Shown here piece by piece: positions 1 through 5,443 of a DNA stretch of 12,981 bases (position 1 is its first letter; every line of letters starts with the position of its first letter). Both the position numbers and the translations under genes were made by a program. The notes beneath the pieces are model-generated. The model was given only the letters and a program-made list of their open reading frames with translations. It did not search any database and was not told the DNA's origin. Source of the DNA: Clostridia bacterium (GTDB lineage: Bacteria > Bacillota > Clostridia > Oscillospirales > Acutalibacteraceae); assembly GCA_900769775.1 (NCBI GenBank), contig CAAGHT010000122.1, positions 1-12,981 of the forward strand, given 5' to 3'.

Positions 1-57
1 ATATTCCAGCTCCTCCTTCATCTTATCTATATCAACCTGTGTGAGCTCATCATACAT
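1..57 (-). CDS. N-terminal 19 codons of a possible GreA-like factor (partial)
   Basis: Only the first 19 codons lie in the window; the reading frame runs off the left edge. The translation is MYDELTQVDIDKMKEELEY. It is preceded by a GGTGAT ribosome site five bases before the ATG and by a good promoter. From memory, this opening resembles GreA-family transcription elongation factors of Clostridia, which begin with a similar acidic stretch followed by an R..RP and a GDLSENxEY block. None of those diagnostic motifs is inside the window. The start is well supported; the family assignment is a tentative inference. Confidence 0.5.
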   Translation of the reverse strand, partial: MYDELTQVDIDKMKEELEY

Positions 58-73
58 TTTTATCACCAAAAAA

Positions 74-103
74 ATTATAACACAGAAAACCGCTTTTTGT
101 AAA
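74..103 (-). promoter_or_regulatory. Sigma-A-type promoter for the gene at the left edge
   Basis: On the minus strand TTTACA (103-98) and TATAAT (79-74) are separated by 18 bases. The -10 box lies 16 bases before the ATG at 57, so the leader would be very short. The -35 box sits just beyond the terminator of the upstream kinase gene. Confidence 0.6.
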
Positions 104-106
104 TAA

Positions 107-134
107 AAACCCGAACTTTTTATAGTTCGGGTTT
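107..134 (-). terminator. Rho-independent terminator of the pfkB-family gene
   Basis: CCCGAAC (110-116) pairs with GTTCGGG (125-131) across an 8-base loop, extended by three A-T pairs on each side. On the minus strand a T-rich tract follows. It begins four bases beyond the stop codon of the kinase gene. Being flanked by A/T tracts on both sides, it could also stop plus-strand transcription. Confidence 0.8.
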
Positions 135-137
135 CTT

Positions 138-1055
138 TTATATTTCGCTGACCGTAATTTTGGGCAGAAGCTTTTCTATATCGGCCAAAAGTGGTGGGCG
201 GGAGCCCGCCGTGAGGCAGGCGGCAGAGCCGAAAGCAACCGCTCTTTTAAGTCTTGTATCACAAGGCTCATTTGCGGCAGATATAAAGCCTGCTATTGAG
301 CTGTCTCCGGCACCGATAGTAGAAACGTGGGTTATTTTCGGGGCAGAAGCGGAGAAAACACCCTCTCTGCAAGCAAGCACTGCGCCGAGGCCTCCGAGGG
401 AAATCATCACATTTTCTACTCCCTCTTTATGAATTTTTAAGGCGGCCGCTGCAGCTTTTTCTATTGTGTCGATTTTTTCTCCGAGAAATTCGGCAATTTC
501 CTCCTCGTTTGGTTTTATAAGATAGGGGGAAACCTCGAAAATATCGGGAAGGGTAAAGGAGCGCGAGTCGATAACTATCTTTGCGCCCCCCTTTTTAAGG
601 GAGAGCAAAAAGGACTTGACTGCCTCAATAGAAATGCCGTCCGGCACTCTGCCCGTAAAGGTAATAACGGTATCGCTGTCTACTGTGATAGTGTCGGGAA
701 TTTTTTGGAGGATACTCTCATCGAGCGCAAAGCCCGAAAAGCTGATTCGAGTTTCGGGAGCGTCGGCGGAGTGGAGTGTAATATTTTCACGAATGCGACC
801 CTCTGTTTCAAAAATAACAGTGTCGAGGGAAGCGGCGCTAAGCTCGGCTATAAAATCGGCAGAGTTGTCACGGCCAACAACAACGACAGCGGTGTTCTCA
901 ACTCCGACATTTTTAAGAGCGCGGCTGATATTAACGCCCTTTCCGCCCGCATCTCGAGAGGTAACTCTGGCAAGATTTTCGTGACAGGGCAGAAAGTGCT
1001 CTGCTTCAGCATGGATATCATAAGCGGGATTTAAAGTTATTGTATAAATTCTCAT
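138..1055 (-). CDS. 1-phosphofructokinase/tagatose-6-phosphate kinase family (PfkB) sugar kinase
   Basis: A 305-residue cytoplasmic kinase of the FruK/LacC branch of the PfkB (ribokinase) family, of normal length. It opens with TITLNPAYD, matching the TLNPALD opening of this branch. PfkB signature 1 is GGKGVNISRAL (residues 37-47). KPNEEE (181-186) is the usual hinge motif. Signature 2, STIGAGDSSIAGF (245-257), holds the catalytic base Asp251 and the anion hole. The expected reaction is ATP-dependent phosphorylation of a hexose phosphate such as fructose-1-phosphate or tagatose-6-phosphate. No phosphotransferase gene or DeoR-type regulator is adjacent, so the substrate cannot be fixed and no symbol is assigned. 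The ATG at 1055 has GGAGG five bases upstream. It is transcribed alone, between its own promoter and terminator. Confidence 0.92.
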   Translation of the reverse strand: MRIYTITLNPAYDIHAEAEHFLPCHENLARVTSRDAGGKGVNISRALKNVGVENTAVVVVGRDNSADFIAELSAASLDTVIFETEGRIRENITLHSADAPETRISFSGFALDESILQKIPDTITVDSDTVITFTGRVPDGISIEAVKSFLLSLKKGGAKIVIDSRSFTLPDIFEVSPYLIKPNEEEIAEFLGEKIDTIEKAAAAALKIHKEGVENVMISLGGLGAVLACREGVFSASAPKITHVSTIGAGDSSIAGFISAANEPCDTRLKRAVAFGSAACLTAGSRPPLLADIEKLLPKITVSEI

Positions 1056-1087
1056 ATATTCCTCCGAGAGGTGTTATCTTCACTAAA

Positions 1088-1116
1088 ATTATAGCATAGA
1101 GGACTGCCCTTGTAAA
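1088..1116 (-). promoter_or_regulatory. Promoter of the pfkB-family gene
   Basis: TTTACA (1116-1111) and TATAAT (1093-1088) are separated by exactly 17 bases on the minus strand, 33 bases before the ATG. The -35 box abuts the T-tract of the preceding terminator, so the kinase is a separate transcription unit from the secretion cluster. The leader also contains a small palindrome, CCTCTCGGAGG, overlapping the ribosome site. Confidence 0.8.
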
Positions 1117-1117
1117 T

Positions 1118-1151
1118 AAAAAAGCACCCGATGCCGTTTTGACATCGGGTG
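1118..1151 (-). terminator. Rho-independent terminator of the SipW cluster
   Basis: CACCCGATG (1125-1133) pairs with CATCGGGTG (1143-1151) in a perfect 9-bp stem with a 9-base loop. On the minus strand it is followed by C and six T. It starts seven bases after the stop codon of the 371-codon gene. Confidence 0.88.
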
Positions 1152-1157
1152 TAAATT

Positions 1158-2273
1158 TTAGTTGCCCTGTGCAAGCTGTTTAATGGTTTTTCCGTTGTCA
1201 GCCTTCCAGGTGTCGGTATTAAAGGAGTTTGCACTGCCGTAGCCACTATAGTTGTTGGCGTTGGCGCTACCCTTTGTAAGGGGAACAAGGTCGGTCCACT
1301 CGGTTGCGCCCTCGAGTCTTGTGAAGGAAGCGGCATAAACAACTACCGATTGTCCGCTCGATACATTGTCGAGGTCCTGCGAGGTAATGTAGAGGGTCAT
1401 CTCAACGCCCTGAACGGTCTGGGTGCTTCCCCAGGTTGTGTAGGTGTAATCGGCGCCCGTCTGAACCTTATTGTCAAGGTTTTCACGCTTGATCATCATA
1501 GTAATAGGCTCGGCCTTGCCGTCGCCGTCAAGGTCCATAGACATAAACTCATCACCGAAGAGTGTTTCAATAAGCCTTGAGTCGCCGCTCGAGGAGCCCG
1601 CAACGTTACCAATATAGGTTATAGCCGATGCCTTATTAAAGCCGCTGCGGTTATCCATTCCGGTTATAAGGTCGGAATAAGAGCCGTCATAAACCTTGTT
1701 GTTAAGAATGTCTCTGAAGCGGTCAACCGCCGTTTGAGCAACGATTCCTCCGATAGATTCCTTATCAAGCACAAACTTGAAATGTAGCTGACTTATAAGC
1801 TGCTTATCGGTGGGCACGCTGCCGCTGTAAGAAAAGGAAACATAAATAGTTTTTGAAGAGTGGGGCGCTACGGCGTCCTTTTGCTCTATGCCTGTTACCT
1901 CATAGGTAATACGGCTGTTGTCAGAGGAGACAGTTTCGGTTTTGTCGTAGTAGTAGTTAACACTTGTGTTGTTATAAAAAGAAACCGAAAAGGTAACCGA
2001 TGAAGATGAGGAAGAGGTCAGTGTAATATCAAAGCTCGCATCAACATCCGAAACCTTAGCCGCAGATGCCTGTGTATAAGAGCCGTCGGTCGCCTTAACC
2101 TTTGTTATATAGAACATTCCGTAAGCAAAATCAGAAACCGAGATAGGTGTCATAAGGGTCTGTGGTGTGGGAGACTGGTCTGCATAATTCCAGGTAGCAT
2201 ATACACCGCCAACCGTAAGCAAGCATACAAGAGCTAAAAGTAGCGAGAGGACGCTTCTGACAGATTTAAGCAT
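1158..2273 (-). CDS. Secreted protein with SipW-type signal peptide (TasA/TapA-like position)
   Basis: A 371-residue predicted exported protein. The N-terminus has two basic residues, a hydrophobic core (about 8-21) and the box VGGVYATWNY (21-30). This box is typical of substrates of SipW, the archaeal/ER-type signal peptidase; cleavage would fall near Ala26. Residues 30-170 look like an all-beta domain rich in Ser and Thr, including a run of serines at 87-92. The C-terminal part (about 175-371) is different and contains DLDGDGKAE (247-255), which resembles a calcium-binding EF/dockerin loop. There is no LPxTG anchor or C-terminal membrane segment. The ATG overlaps the peptidase stop as TGATG and has a strong AAGGAGGAG site, so translation is coupled to the peptidase. 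By family analogy it may be a surface or matrix protein. I do not recognise the mature domains. Confidence 0.85.
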   Translation of the reverse strand: MLKSVRSVLSLLLALVCLLTVGGVYATWNYADQSPTPQTLMTPISVSDFAYGMFYITKVKATDGSYTQASAAKVSDVDASFDITLTSSSSSSVTFSVSFYNNTSVNYYYDKTETVSSDNSRITYEVTGIEQKDAVAPHSSKTIYVSFSYSGSVPTDKQLISQLHFKFVLDKESIGGIVAQTAVDRFRDILNNKVYDGSYSDLITGMDNRSGFNKASAITYIGNVAGSSSGDSRLIETLFGDEFMSMDLDGDGKAEPITMMIKRENLDNKVQTGADYTYTTWGSTQTVQGVEMTLYITSQDLDNVSSGQSVVVYAASFTRLEGATEWTDLVPLTKGSANANNYSGYGSANSFNTDTWKADNGKTIKQLAQGN

Positions 2274-3067
2274 CAGTTCTCCTCCTTTGCCGCAGAGGGT
2301 GCGATAATCGCATAACGCTTATCGCGCTCGGACATAAGCTTGCGGTTGAGGATAGGCGTTGCGATTAAAGCAACGGCAACAAGCAGTATGCAGAGATAAC
2401 CTGCGGGAGACTGCATAAAGAGTACGAAGCTGCCCACAAAGGGGATACGGTCGCCACTGTAGATGGCTCTCATCTGTGCATAAAGCACAGGGAAGCGGTC
2501 AGGTGAGTCAACTGCATCGCCCTGAAGACGGAAATATCTCTCGTTCGGGTGGAATTCGTTAGGCTCCTCTATCTCAATTATTCTATGAACAACCAGAACA
2601 TCATCCATCTCATAAACAACGATATCATAAAGCTCAAGCTCTTCCTCAGGCGGGAGCTTTTCGGTGCAGATGAGGTCGAAGGTCTGTATCTGATTATCTA
2701 TGTTATTGTCAAAAAGGTATTTGTTATCGGGATTCTTTTCAGCCATCGAGCCGGTATTTACAACGCGCCAGGTAGGGATACCCTCGGGGGGCATGTCCTT
2801 AGAGGTTGCAATGGCAGCCGAGACAGCAAAGGAGACAATAAACACAAGGCAGACAATTCCCGTAACGGCGGCATCCAAAATCTTGACAAAAAGGTTTTTG
2901 GGCTTAGCCTCGGTTTTTTCCTTGATTATGTTTTCATCCTCTGCTCCGCTTCTGATTAGCCGAATCGAAAGCTTTGTAATTATAGTTAGACAAACCACCG
3001 ACAACGCCGTCAGCATAATAAATACAATCAGGCATAAAAGAAAGACATAAGTCTCATAGGGTGTCAT
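2273..3067 (-). CDS. sipW: SipW-like archaeal/ER-type signal peptidase I
   Basis: A 264-residue membrane serine protease that cleaves signal peptides outside the membrane. Membrane segments are predicted at about 6-30, 66-88 and 221-240. The catalytic serine is Ser107 in NTGSMAE. The general base is His161 in VVHRIIEIEEPNE, where bacterial-type enzymes have lysine. Asp184 and Asp190 lie in LQGDAVDSPDR, equivalent to the GDNN..PD box of ER-type enzymes. It differs from Bacillus SipW in an extra N-terminal membrane segment and in about 40 residues between the GSM box and the LYDIVVYE strand. The residue after GSM is Ala rather than the usual Glu-Pro. Flanking genes carry the cognate signal-peptide box. 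No clear Shine-Dalgarno sequence precedes the ATG, suggesting modest translation. The symbol is by family and context, not by close identity to the Bacillus enzyme. Confidence 0.9.
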   Translation of the reverse strand: MTPYETYVFLLCLIVFIMLTALSVVCLTIITKLSIRLIRSGAEDENIIKEKTEAKPKNLFVKILDAAVTGIVCLVFIVSFAVSAAIATSKDMPPEGIPTWRVVNTGSMAEKNPDNKYLFDNNIDNQIQTFDLICTEKLPPEEELELYDIVVYEMDDVLVVHRIIEIEEPNEFHPNERYFRLQGDAVDSPDRFPVLYAQMRAIYSGDRIPFVGSFVLFMQSPAGYLCILLVAVALIATPILNRKLMSERDKRYAIIAPSAAKEEN

Positions 3068-3103
3068 GATATATCAAACCAACTATTCTATAAAATAATT
3101 ATT

Positions 3104-3135
3104 AACGGCAAGGGGTTTATGGCCGCCTTGCCGTT
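3104..3135 (-). terminator. Intergenic hairpin between first secreted-protein gene and sipW (attenuator or 3' stabiliser)
   Basis: AACGGCAAGG (3104-3113) and CCTTGCCGTT (3126-3135) form a perfect 10-bp stem with a 12-base loop. Minus-strand transcription leaves the stem into TTAATAATTATTTTAT, a broken U-tract, so termination there should be partial. The better T-run (TTTTTCT) is on the plus strand, where no gene needs terminating. I infer a leaky terminator or an mRNA-stabilising hairpin that keeps the upstream message more abundant. Confidence 0.6.
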
Positions 3136-3161
3136 TTTCTAAAAACAATTTGCTATGATTA

Positions 3162-3797
3162 TTAGCTAGTGAAGTTACCGTCGGTTACACGAGCGATGAT
3201 GTTGCCGCTTAAAGCCTCGCGGAACTGGTCGTGCTCTGCCTTGGTGTCGAGAACGAAGGTCTGGCTGAGCTGGATCTGCTCCTTGAGAGCAGCTTCATCC
3301 ATTGTGTAGGTGAAGGTGCCGTTAGATTCGGGAGTCCAGTCGAAGTTTTTGCTGAACTGTCCGTCAGATTTGTTCTTGAACTTGAATATCTCGGTAGCGG
3401 TGCCGTTGGCATCATAGTCGCCATCAGCGTTGATAGAGTAGGTCATAGTGGTAGTAGTGCCGAAATAAAGCTCGGAGGGAACGGCGGCATCCTTGATATC
3501 ATGAGGAGCGTTAGCTGCAGGAGTGAAGGTAACCTTGAGGAAGATGGGCTGACCGTCGTTAGAGCTGAAAACGAGCTCTGCTTCGTGGTCATCGTTCTTC
3601 TGATCAACTGTGAGAACAAGGTTGCTTTCAATGGTGTATGTACCGTTAGCGCCTGTAAGAACTGCGTCTGTAATAGTTACCTTAGCCTCTGCAAAAGAGT
3701 CGGCGATGTCGTTAGTACCTGCATAAGACCAGGTAGCATATACGCCGCCGATGGTAACGACGAGCATAAGAGCGAGTAATACTGTTAACTTTTTCAT
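3162..3797 (-). CDS. Secreted protein with SipW-type signal peptide (TasA/camelysin-like candidate)
   Basis: A 211-residue predicted exported protein, first gene of the SipW cluster. The signal sequence is MKKLTVLLALMLVVTIGGVY followed by ATWSYA. The GGVYATW box (17-23) is the same as in the 371-residue neighbour, with likely cleavage after Ala21. The mature part is about 190 residues, near the size of a camelysin/TasA beta-sandwich. It is acidic, rich in Thr and Asn, and lacks cysteine and any cell-wall anchor. The motif ELVFSSNDGQPIFLKVTF (74-91) alternates polar and hydrophobic residues as in beta strands. The ATG at 3797 has GGAGG nine bases upstream and a good promoter. By analogy with TasA it could be the abundant surface or fibre protein; similarity to TasA itself cannot be shown by eye beyond the signal peptide and context. 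Confidence 0.85.
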   Translation of the reverse strand: MKKLTVLLALMLVVTIGGVYATWSYAGTNDIADSFAEAKVTITDAVLTGANGTYTIESNLVLTVDQKNDDHEAELVFSSNDGQPIFLKVTFTPAANAPHDIKDAAVPSELYFGTTTTMTYSINADGDYDANGTATEIFKFKNKSDGQFSKNFDWTPESNGTFTYTMDEAALKEQIQLSQTFVLDTKAEHDQFREALSGNIIARVTDGNFTS

Positions 3798-3837
3798 AAT
3801 TCATTACCTCCAAATAATGAAACAATTTGATAAGTTC

Positions 3838-3865
3838 ATTATAGCACTTTAAAGTAATAAGTCAA
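3838..3865 (-). promoter_or_regulatory. Promoter of the SipW cluster
   Basis: TTGACT (3865-3860) and TATAAT (3843-3838) are 16 bases apart on the minus strand, followed by a leader of about 35 bases and GGAGG. The -35 box overlaps the stop codon of the decayed DUF2809 gene (3864-3862). No terminator separates them, so some transcription may also arrive from upstream. Confidence 0.7.
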
Positions 3866-4328
3866 GGGGATTTTAAAGAATTATTTCTTCGTTTTCCGAC
3901 CATTTCCAAAAGGAAGAAAAGAGCAGAGCCGACGGCGTAGCAGATAATGTCGGCAAAGGAAAAGGTGCGACCGATAATAATCGACAAAAAGCCGATATTT
4001 TCGAGCCCCAGAAGCTTTACAATGTCGAAAAACTGCGCCACCTCAACCGCCGCAGCAAAGAGAAAAACATAAAGAGGAAGAAGGGGCAGCTTTTCGGGGA
4101 AAATATCCTCAAAAGAGCGCAAAGTAGCACCGTCACAAGCATATCTCCTACATATGGGCGAACAAAATTATCACGGACAAAGAGGGCGATAAGCACCTCT
4201 ACAACAAAAACACCGCCGAAAAGCAAAGCGTAGAATAGTCTTTCTTTTTTAAGTTTAAGTTCTTTGACGAGGTTTATAATTTCAACCGCAAAATTTAATG
4301 ACATATCGCGTAGTTTGCTCTCGGACAC
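3862..4328 (-). pseudogene. Frameshifted DUF2809 membrane protein with a four-helix-bundle N-terminal fragment
   Basis: Two overlapping frames together encode one DUF2809-type small membrane protein. The upstream frame (4328-4017) contains VEVLIALFVRDNFVRPYVGD and LVTVLLCALLR. The downstream frame (to 3862) continues with LPLLPLYVFLFAAAVEVAQF, FDIVKLLGLENIGFLSIIIG and DIICYAVGSALFFL. One extra base in the four-A run at 4100-4103 (T on the coding strand) would join them as LLRIFFPEKLPLLPLY, the expected family sequence. The first 25 residues, MSESKLRDMSLNFAVEIINL plus VKELK, do not belong to DUF2809. They match, from memory, the start of S23/IVP-type four-helix-bundle proteins. The start is a GTG at 4328 behind AGGAGTGG. 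So this is a chimera of two genes plus a frameshift, probably non-functional. A sequencing error could explain the frameshift but not the fusion. Confidence 0.75.
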
Positions 4329-4370
4329 TTTGTACCACTCCTTTTAATTTGCATTTTACTATAGTTTTTA

Positions 4371-4540
4371 GTGAAGTGCAAGGCTTTGCCTTGCGTGAAG
4401 TTATGGCTTACGCCATAGTGAAATATTGTGCTTCGCACAAAGTGAAGTTAAGTGTTCCGCCGCCACATTGTGCCGAAGGCAAACTTCACATCCGAAGGAT
4501 GCTTCACACCGAAGGTGCTTATCGTTTCGCAAGGCGAAAC
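4371..4540. repeat. Array of short hairpins with GTGAAGT/ACTTCAC linkers
   Basis: Small palindromes are set between copies of one linker. Linkers GTGAAGT occur at 4371, 4395, 4418 (GTGAAAT) and 4442, then switch to the reverse complement ACTTCAC at 4483 and GCTTCAC at 4501. Hairpins are GCAAGGC/GCCTTGC (4378-4394), TATGGC/GCCATA (4402-4417), TTGTGC/GCACAA (4426-4440), TGCC/GGCA (4471-4481), CATCC/GGATG (4489-4501), CACC/GGTG (4507-4517) and GTTTCGC/GCGAAAC (4524-4540). Loops are three or four bases. The left linkers recur every 23-24 bases. Stem sequences all differ, so this is not a simple tandem repeat. The two converging halves could also fold into one branched structure. No believable gene lies in this stretch. 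The function is unknown. Confidence 0.75.
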
Positions 4541-4548
4541 ACTTAGTT

Positions 4549-4595
4549 CCACCAAAACAAAAAACCGACCTATTGGTCGGTTTCTGTTTTGGTGG
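4549..4595 (-). terminator. tRNA-Tyr terminator inside an extended inverted repeat
   Basis: The core hairpin pairs AAACCGACC (4562-4570) with GGTCGGTTT (4575-4583) around a TATT loop. On the minus strand it is followed by a T-rich tract just past the tRNA. A second outer stem pairs CCACCAAAACA (4549-4559) with TGTTTTGGTGG (4585-4595). The outer stem includes the tRNA CCA end and part of its acceptor strand. Confidence 0.8.
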
Positions 4596-4674
4596 GAGAG
4601 GGTGGATTCGAACCACCGAAGCTGAAAGCAGCAGATTTACAGTCTGTCCCCTTTGGCCACTCGGGAACTCTCCC
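4590..4674 (-). tRNA. tRNA-Tyr (anticodon GUA)
   Basis: An 85-nt class II tRNA with encoded CCA. The acceptor arms are GGGAGAG (4674-4668) and CTCTCCC (4600-4594), followed by discriminator A and CCA (4592-4590). The anticodon loop CTGTAAA (4642-4636) gives anticodon GTA. The long variable arm typical of bacterial tRNA-Tyr is present. The T arm is GGTGG, TTCGAAT, CCACC. It has its own near-consensus promoter and a terminator. Confidence 0.97.
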
Positions 4675-4706
4675 ATATTCGGTTTTTGCGGTTTTGCGCG
4701 AATGCT

Positions 4707-4735
4707 ATTATATCATAGGGTTTTCTTCTTGTCAA
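4707..4735 (-). promoter_or_regulatory. Strong promoter of tRNA-Tyr
   Basis: TTGACA (4735-4730) and TATAAT (4712-4707) match both consensus boxes perfectly with a 17-base spacer, about 32 bases before the mature tRNA 5' end. A GC-containing stretch follows the -10 box. Confidence 0.9.
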
Positions 4736-4740
4736 GCATT

Positions 4741-4884
4741 AAATTTATAAAATATTTTATCAGCCTTGGAATAAAGGGCACCGTTTCTGAGCTTATTGAT
4801 AGAATGAATGAATATGCCTTTTTTGAGTATGCAAATAATATCCCTGCGAAGGATAATGTTACAGAAACACTTCGCGAGCTTAAA
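4741..4884 (+). pseudogene. HAD-family hydrolase remnant
   Basis: The frame starting at 4741 has no plausible start. It reads KFIKYFISLGIKGTVSEL, then NEYAFFEYANNIPAKDNVTE and TLRELK. From memory this matches the cap-domain region of clostridial HAD-type phosphatases, where an NxxPAKxxVxETLxxLK segment precedes the LNVLTASP motif. Neither the N-terminal DxD nucleophile motif nor the downstream conserved motifs are present. After TLRELK the frame turns into unrelated residues and the adjoining frame carries a different gene fragment. It begins five bases after the tRNA -35 box. No promoter or start is visible on this strand. Treat it as debris; the family call is moderately confident. Confidence 0.6.
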
Positions 4885-5269
4885 AGCCGCCGCCAAGGAG
4901 GCCCTCAAAAACGCAACGGGGGATGAGCTGTATGAGACCCACGCCTACTCTTCGGGCAGTACCGATATGGGCGACCTTTCCTGCATAATGCCGGTGGTGC
5001 ATCCCTATGCACCGGGTGCCGTCGGAATGGCGCACGGAGCCGACTATTTTATCGAAAAACCTGAACGCGCTTGTGTTGACTCGGCAAAGTTGCAGGTTGA
5101 GCTGGCTTATACTCTGCTTTCGAATGAAGCCGAGCACGCAAAAAGAATAATTGCTGGCTATAAGCCTGAGTTTTCATTAAAGGAAGAATATTTCGAATAT
5201 ATCGATGCCATTTCCTCAGAGGGAGACAGAATTTCCTATTCGGACGGTAAGGCAGAGGTAAAACTGTAA
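4880..5269 (+). pseudogene. C-terminal remnant of an M20-family amidohydrolase
   Basis: About 130 codons remain of a family that normally spans 400-480 residues. The recognisable block is HAYSSGSTDMGDLSCIMPVV then HPYAPGAVGMAHGADYFIEK and ACVDSAKLQVELAYTLL. This is the C-terminal catalytic-domain end of AbgB-like M20 peptidases/amidohydrolases; the histidine in GMAHGADY corresponds to the late conserved histidine of the family. The N-terminal metal-binding region and the dimerisation domain are absent. Homology begins near KAAAKEAL (from 4883) and ends at a normal TAA followed by a hairpin, so the 3' end of the gene is intact. An ATG at 4808 is in frame, but the residues it adds do not look like M20 sequence. 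It is probably non-functional. Confidence 0.8.
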
Positions 5270-5273
5270 TTTA

Positions 5274-5300
5274 AAACGCTCCGAAATAATCGGAGCGTTT
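5274..5300 (+). terminator. Hairpin terminator after the M20 remnant
   Basis: AAACGCTCCGA (5274-5284) pairs perfectly with TCGGAGCGTTT (5290-5300) around a 5-base loop, five bases past the stop codon. The T-tract beyond is interrupted (CGCTTATTATTTT), so it is a moderate terminator. It is probably the original terminator of the M20 gene. Confidence 0.75.
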
Positions 5301-5315
5301 CGCTTATTATTTTGA

Positions 5316-5344
5316 TTGATTTTTATGCACTTTTCTGCTATAAT
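5316..5344 (+). promoter_or_regulatory. Promoter of the ABC/GldG operon
   Basis: TTGATT (5316-5321) and TATAAT (5339-5344) are separated by 17 bases. The leader to the first ATG would be about 90 bases, longer than others in this window and leaving room for control elements. Confidence 0.75.
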
Positions 5345-5373
5345 GCTATGGATAGTACCAATGTTTAAAATTT

Positions 5374-5405
5374 ATTTACATATTAAGTAAATTTGTTTGG
5401 TAAAT
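5374..5405 (+). promoter_or_regulatory. Possible operator: inverted and direct GTAAAT elements in the operon leader
   Basis: ATTTAC (5374-5379) and GTAAAT (5387-5392) form an inverted pair across 7 bases, and GTAAAT recurs at 5400-5405, 13 bases on. They lie between promoter and ribosome site, where a repressor could act. The region is very AT-rich, so chance is a real alternative. Confidence 0.3.
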
Positions 5406-5443
5406 TAGTCTTGTGATATTACACCGCAAAGGAGTTAAAAGCT

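Noticed and set aside
197..210. GC-rich hairpin GGCGGG/CCCGCC as a regulatory element
   Set aside because: It lies inside the kinase coding frame near the C-terminus, has no T-tract, and is explained by the codons for Gly-Ser-Arg-Pro.
1056..1342. Minus-strand frame at 1052-1342 as a small gene
   Set aside because: It crosses the cluster terminator and the kinase promoter and overlaps the end of the 371-codon gene; the translation has no recognisable features.
3209..3779. Overlapping frames within the 211-residue secreted protein gene
   Set aside because: They show low-complexity or unrecognisable translation, without starts supported by a ribosome site; the minus-frame gene has promoter, ribosome site and signal peptide.
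4371..4540. CRISPR array
   Set aside because: The recurring linker is only 7 bases, it inverts midway, and the intervening segments are palindromes rather than unique spacers. No cas-like gene is visible.
4401..4926. Protein-coding genes on either strand across the hairpin array and tRNA (4298-4546 plus, 4401-4676 minus, 4426-4926 plus)
   Set aside because: These frames read through tRNA-Tyr and the hairpin array. The stretch GRGWIRTTEAESSRF is the usual false translation of a tRNA antisense strand.
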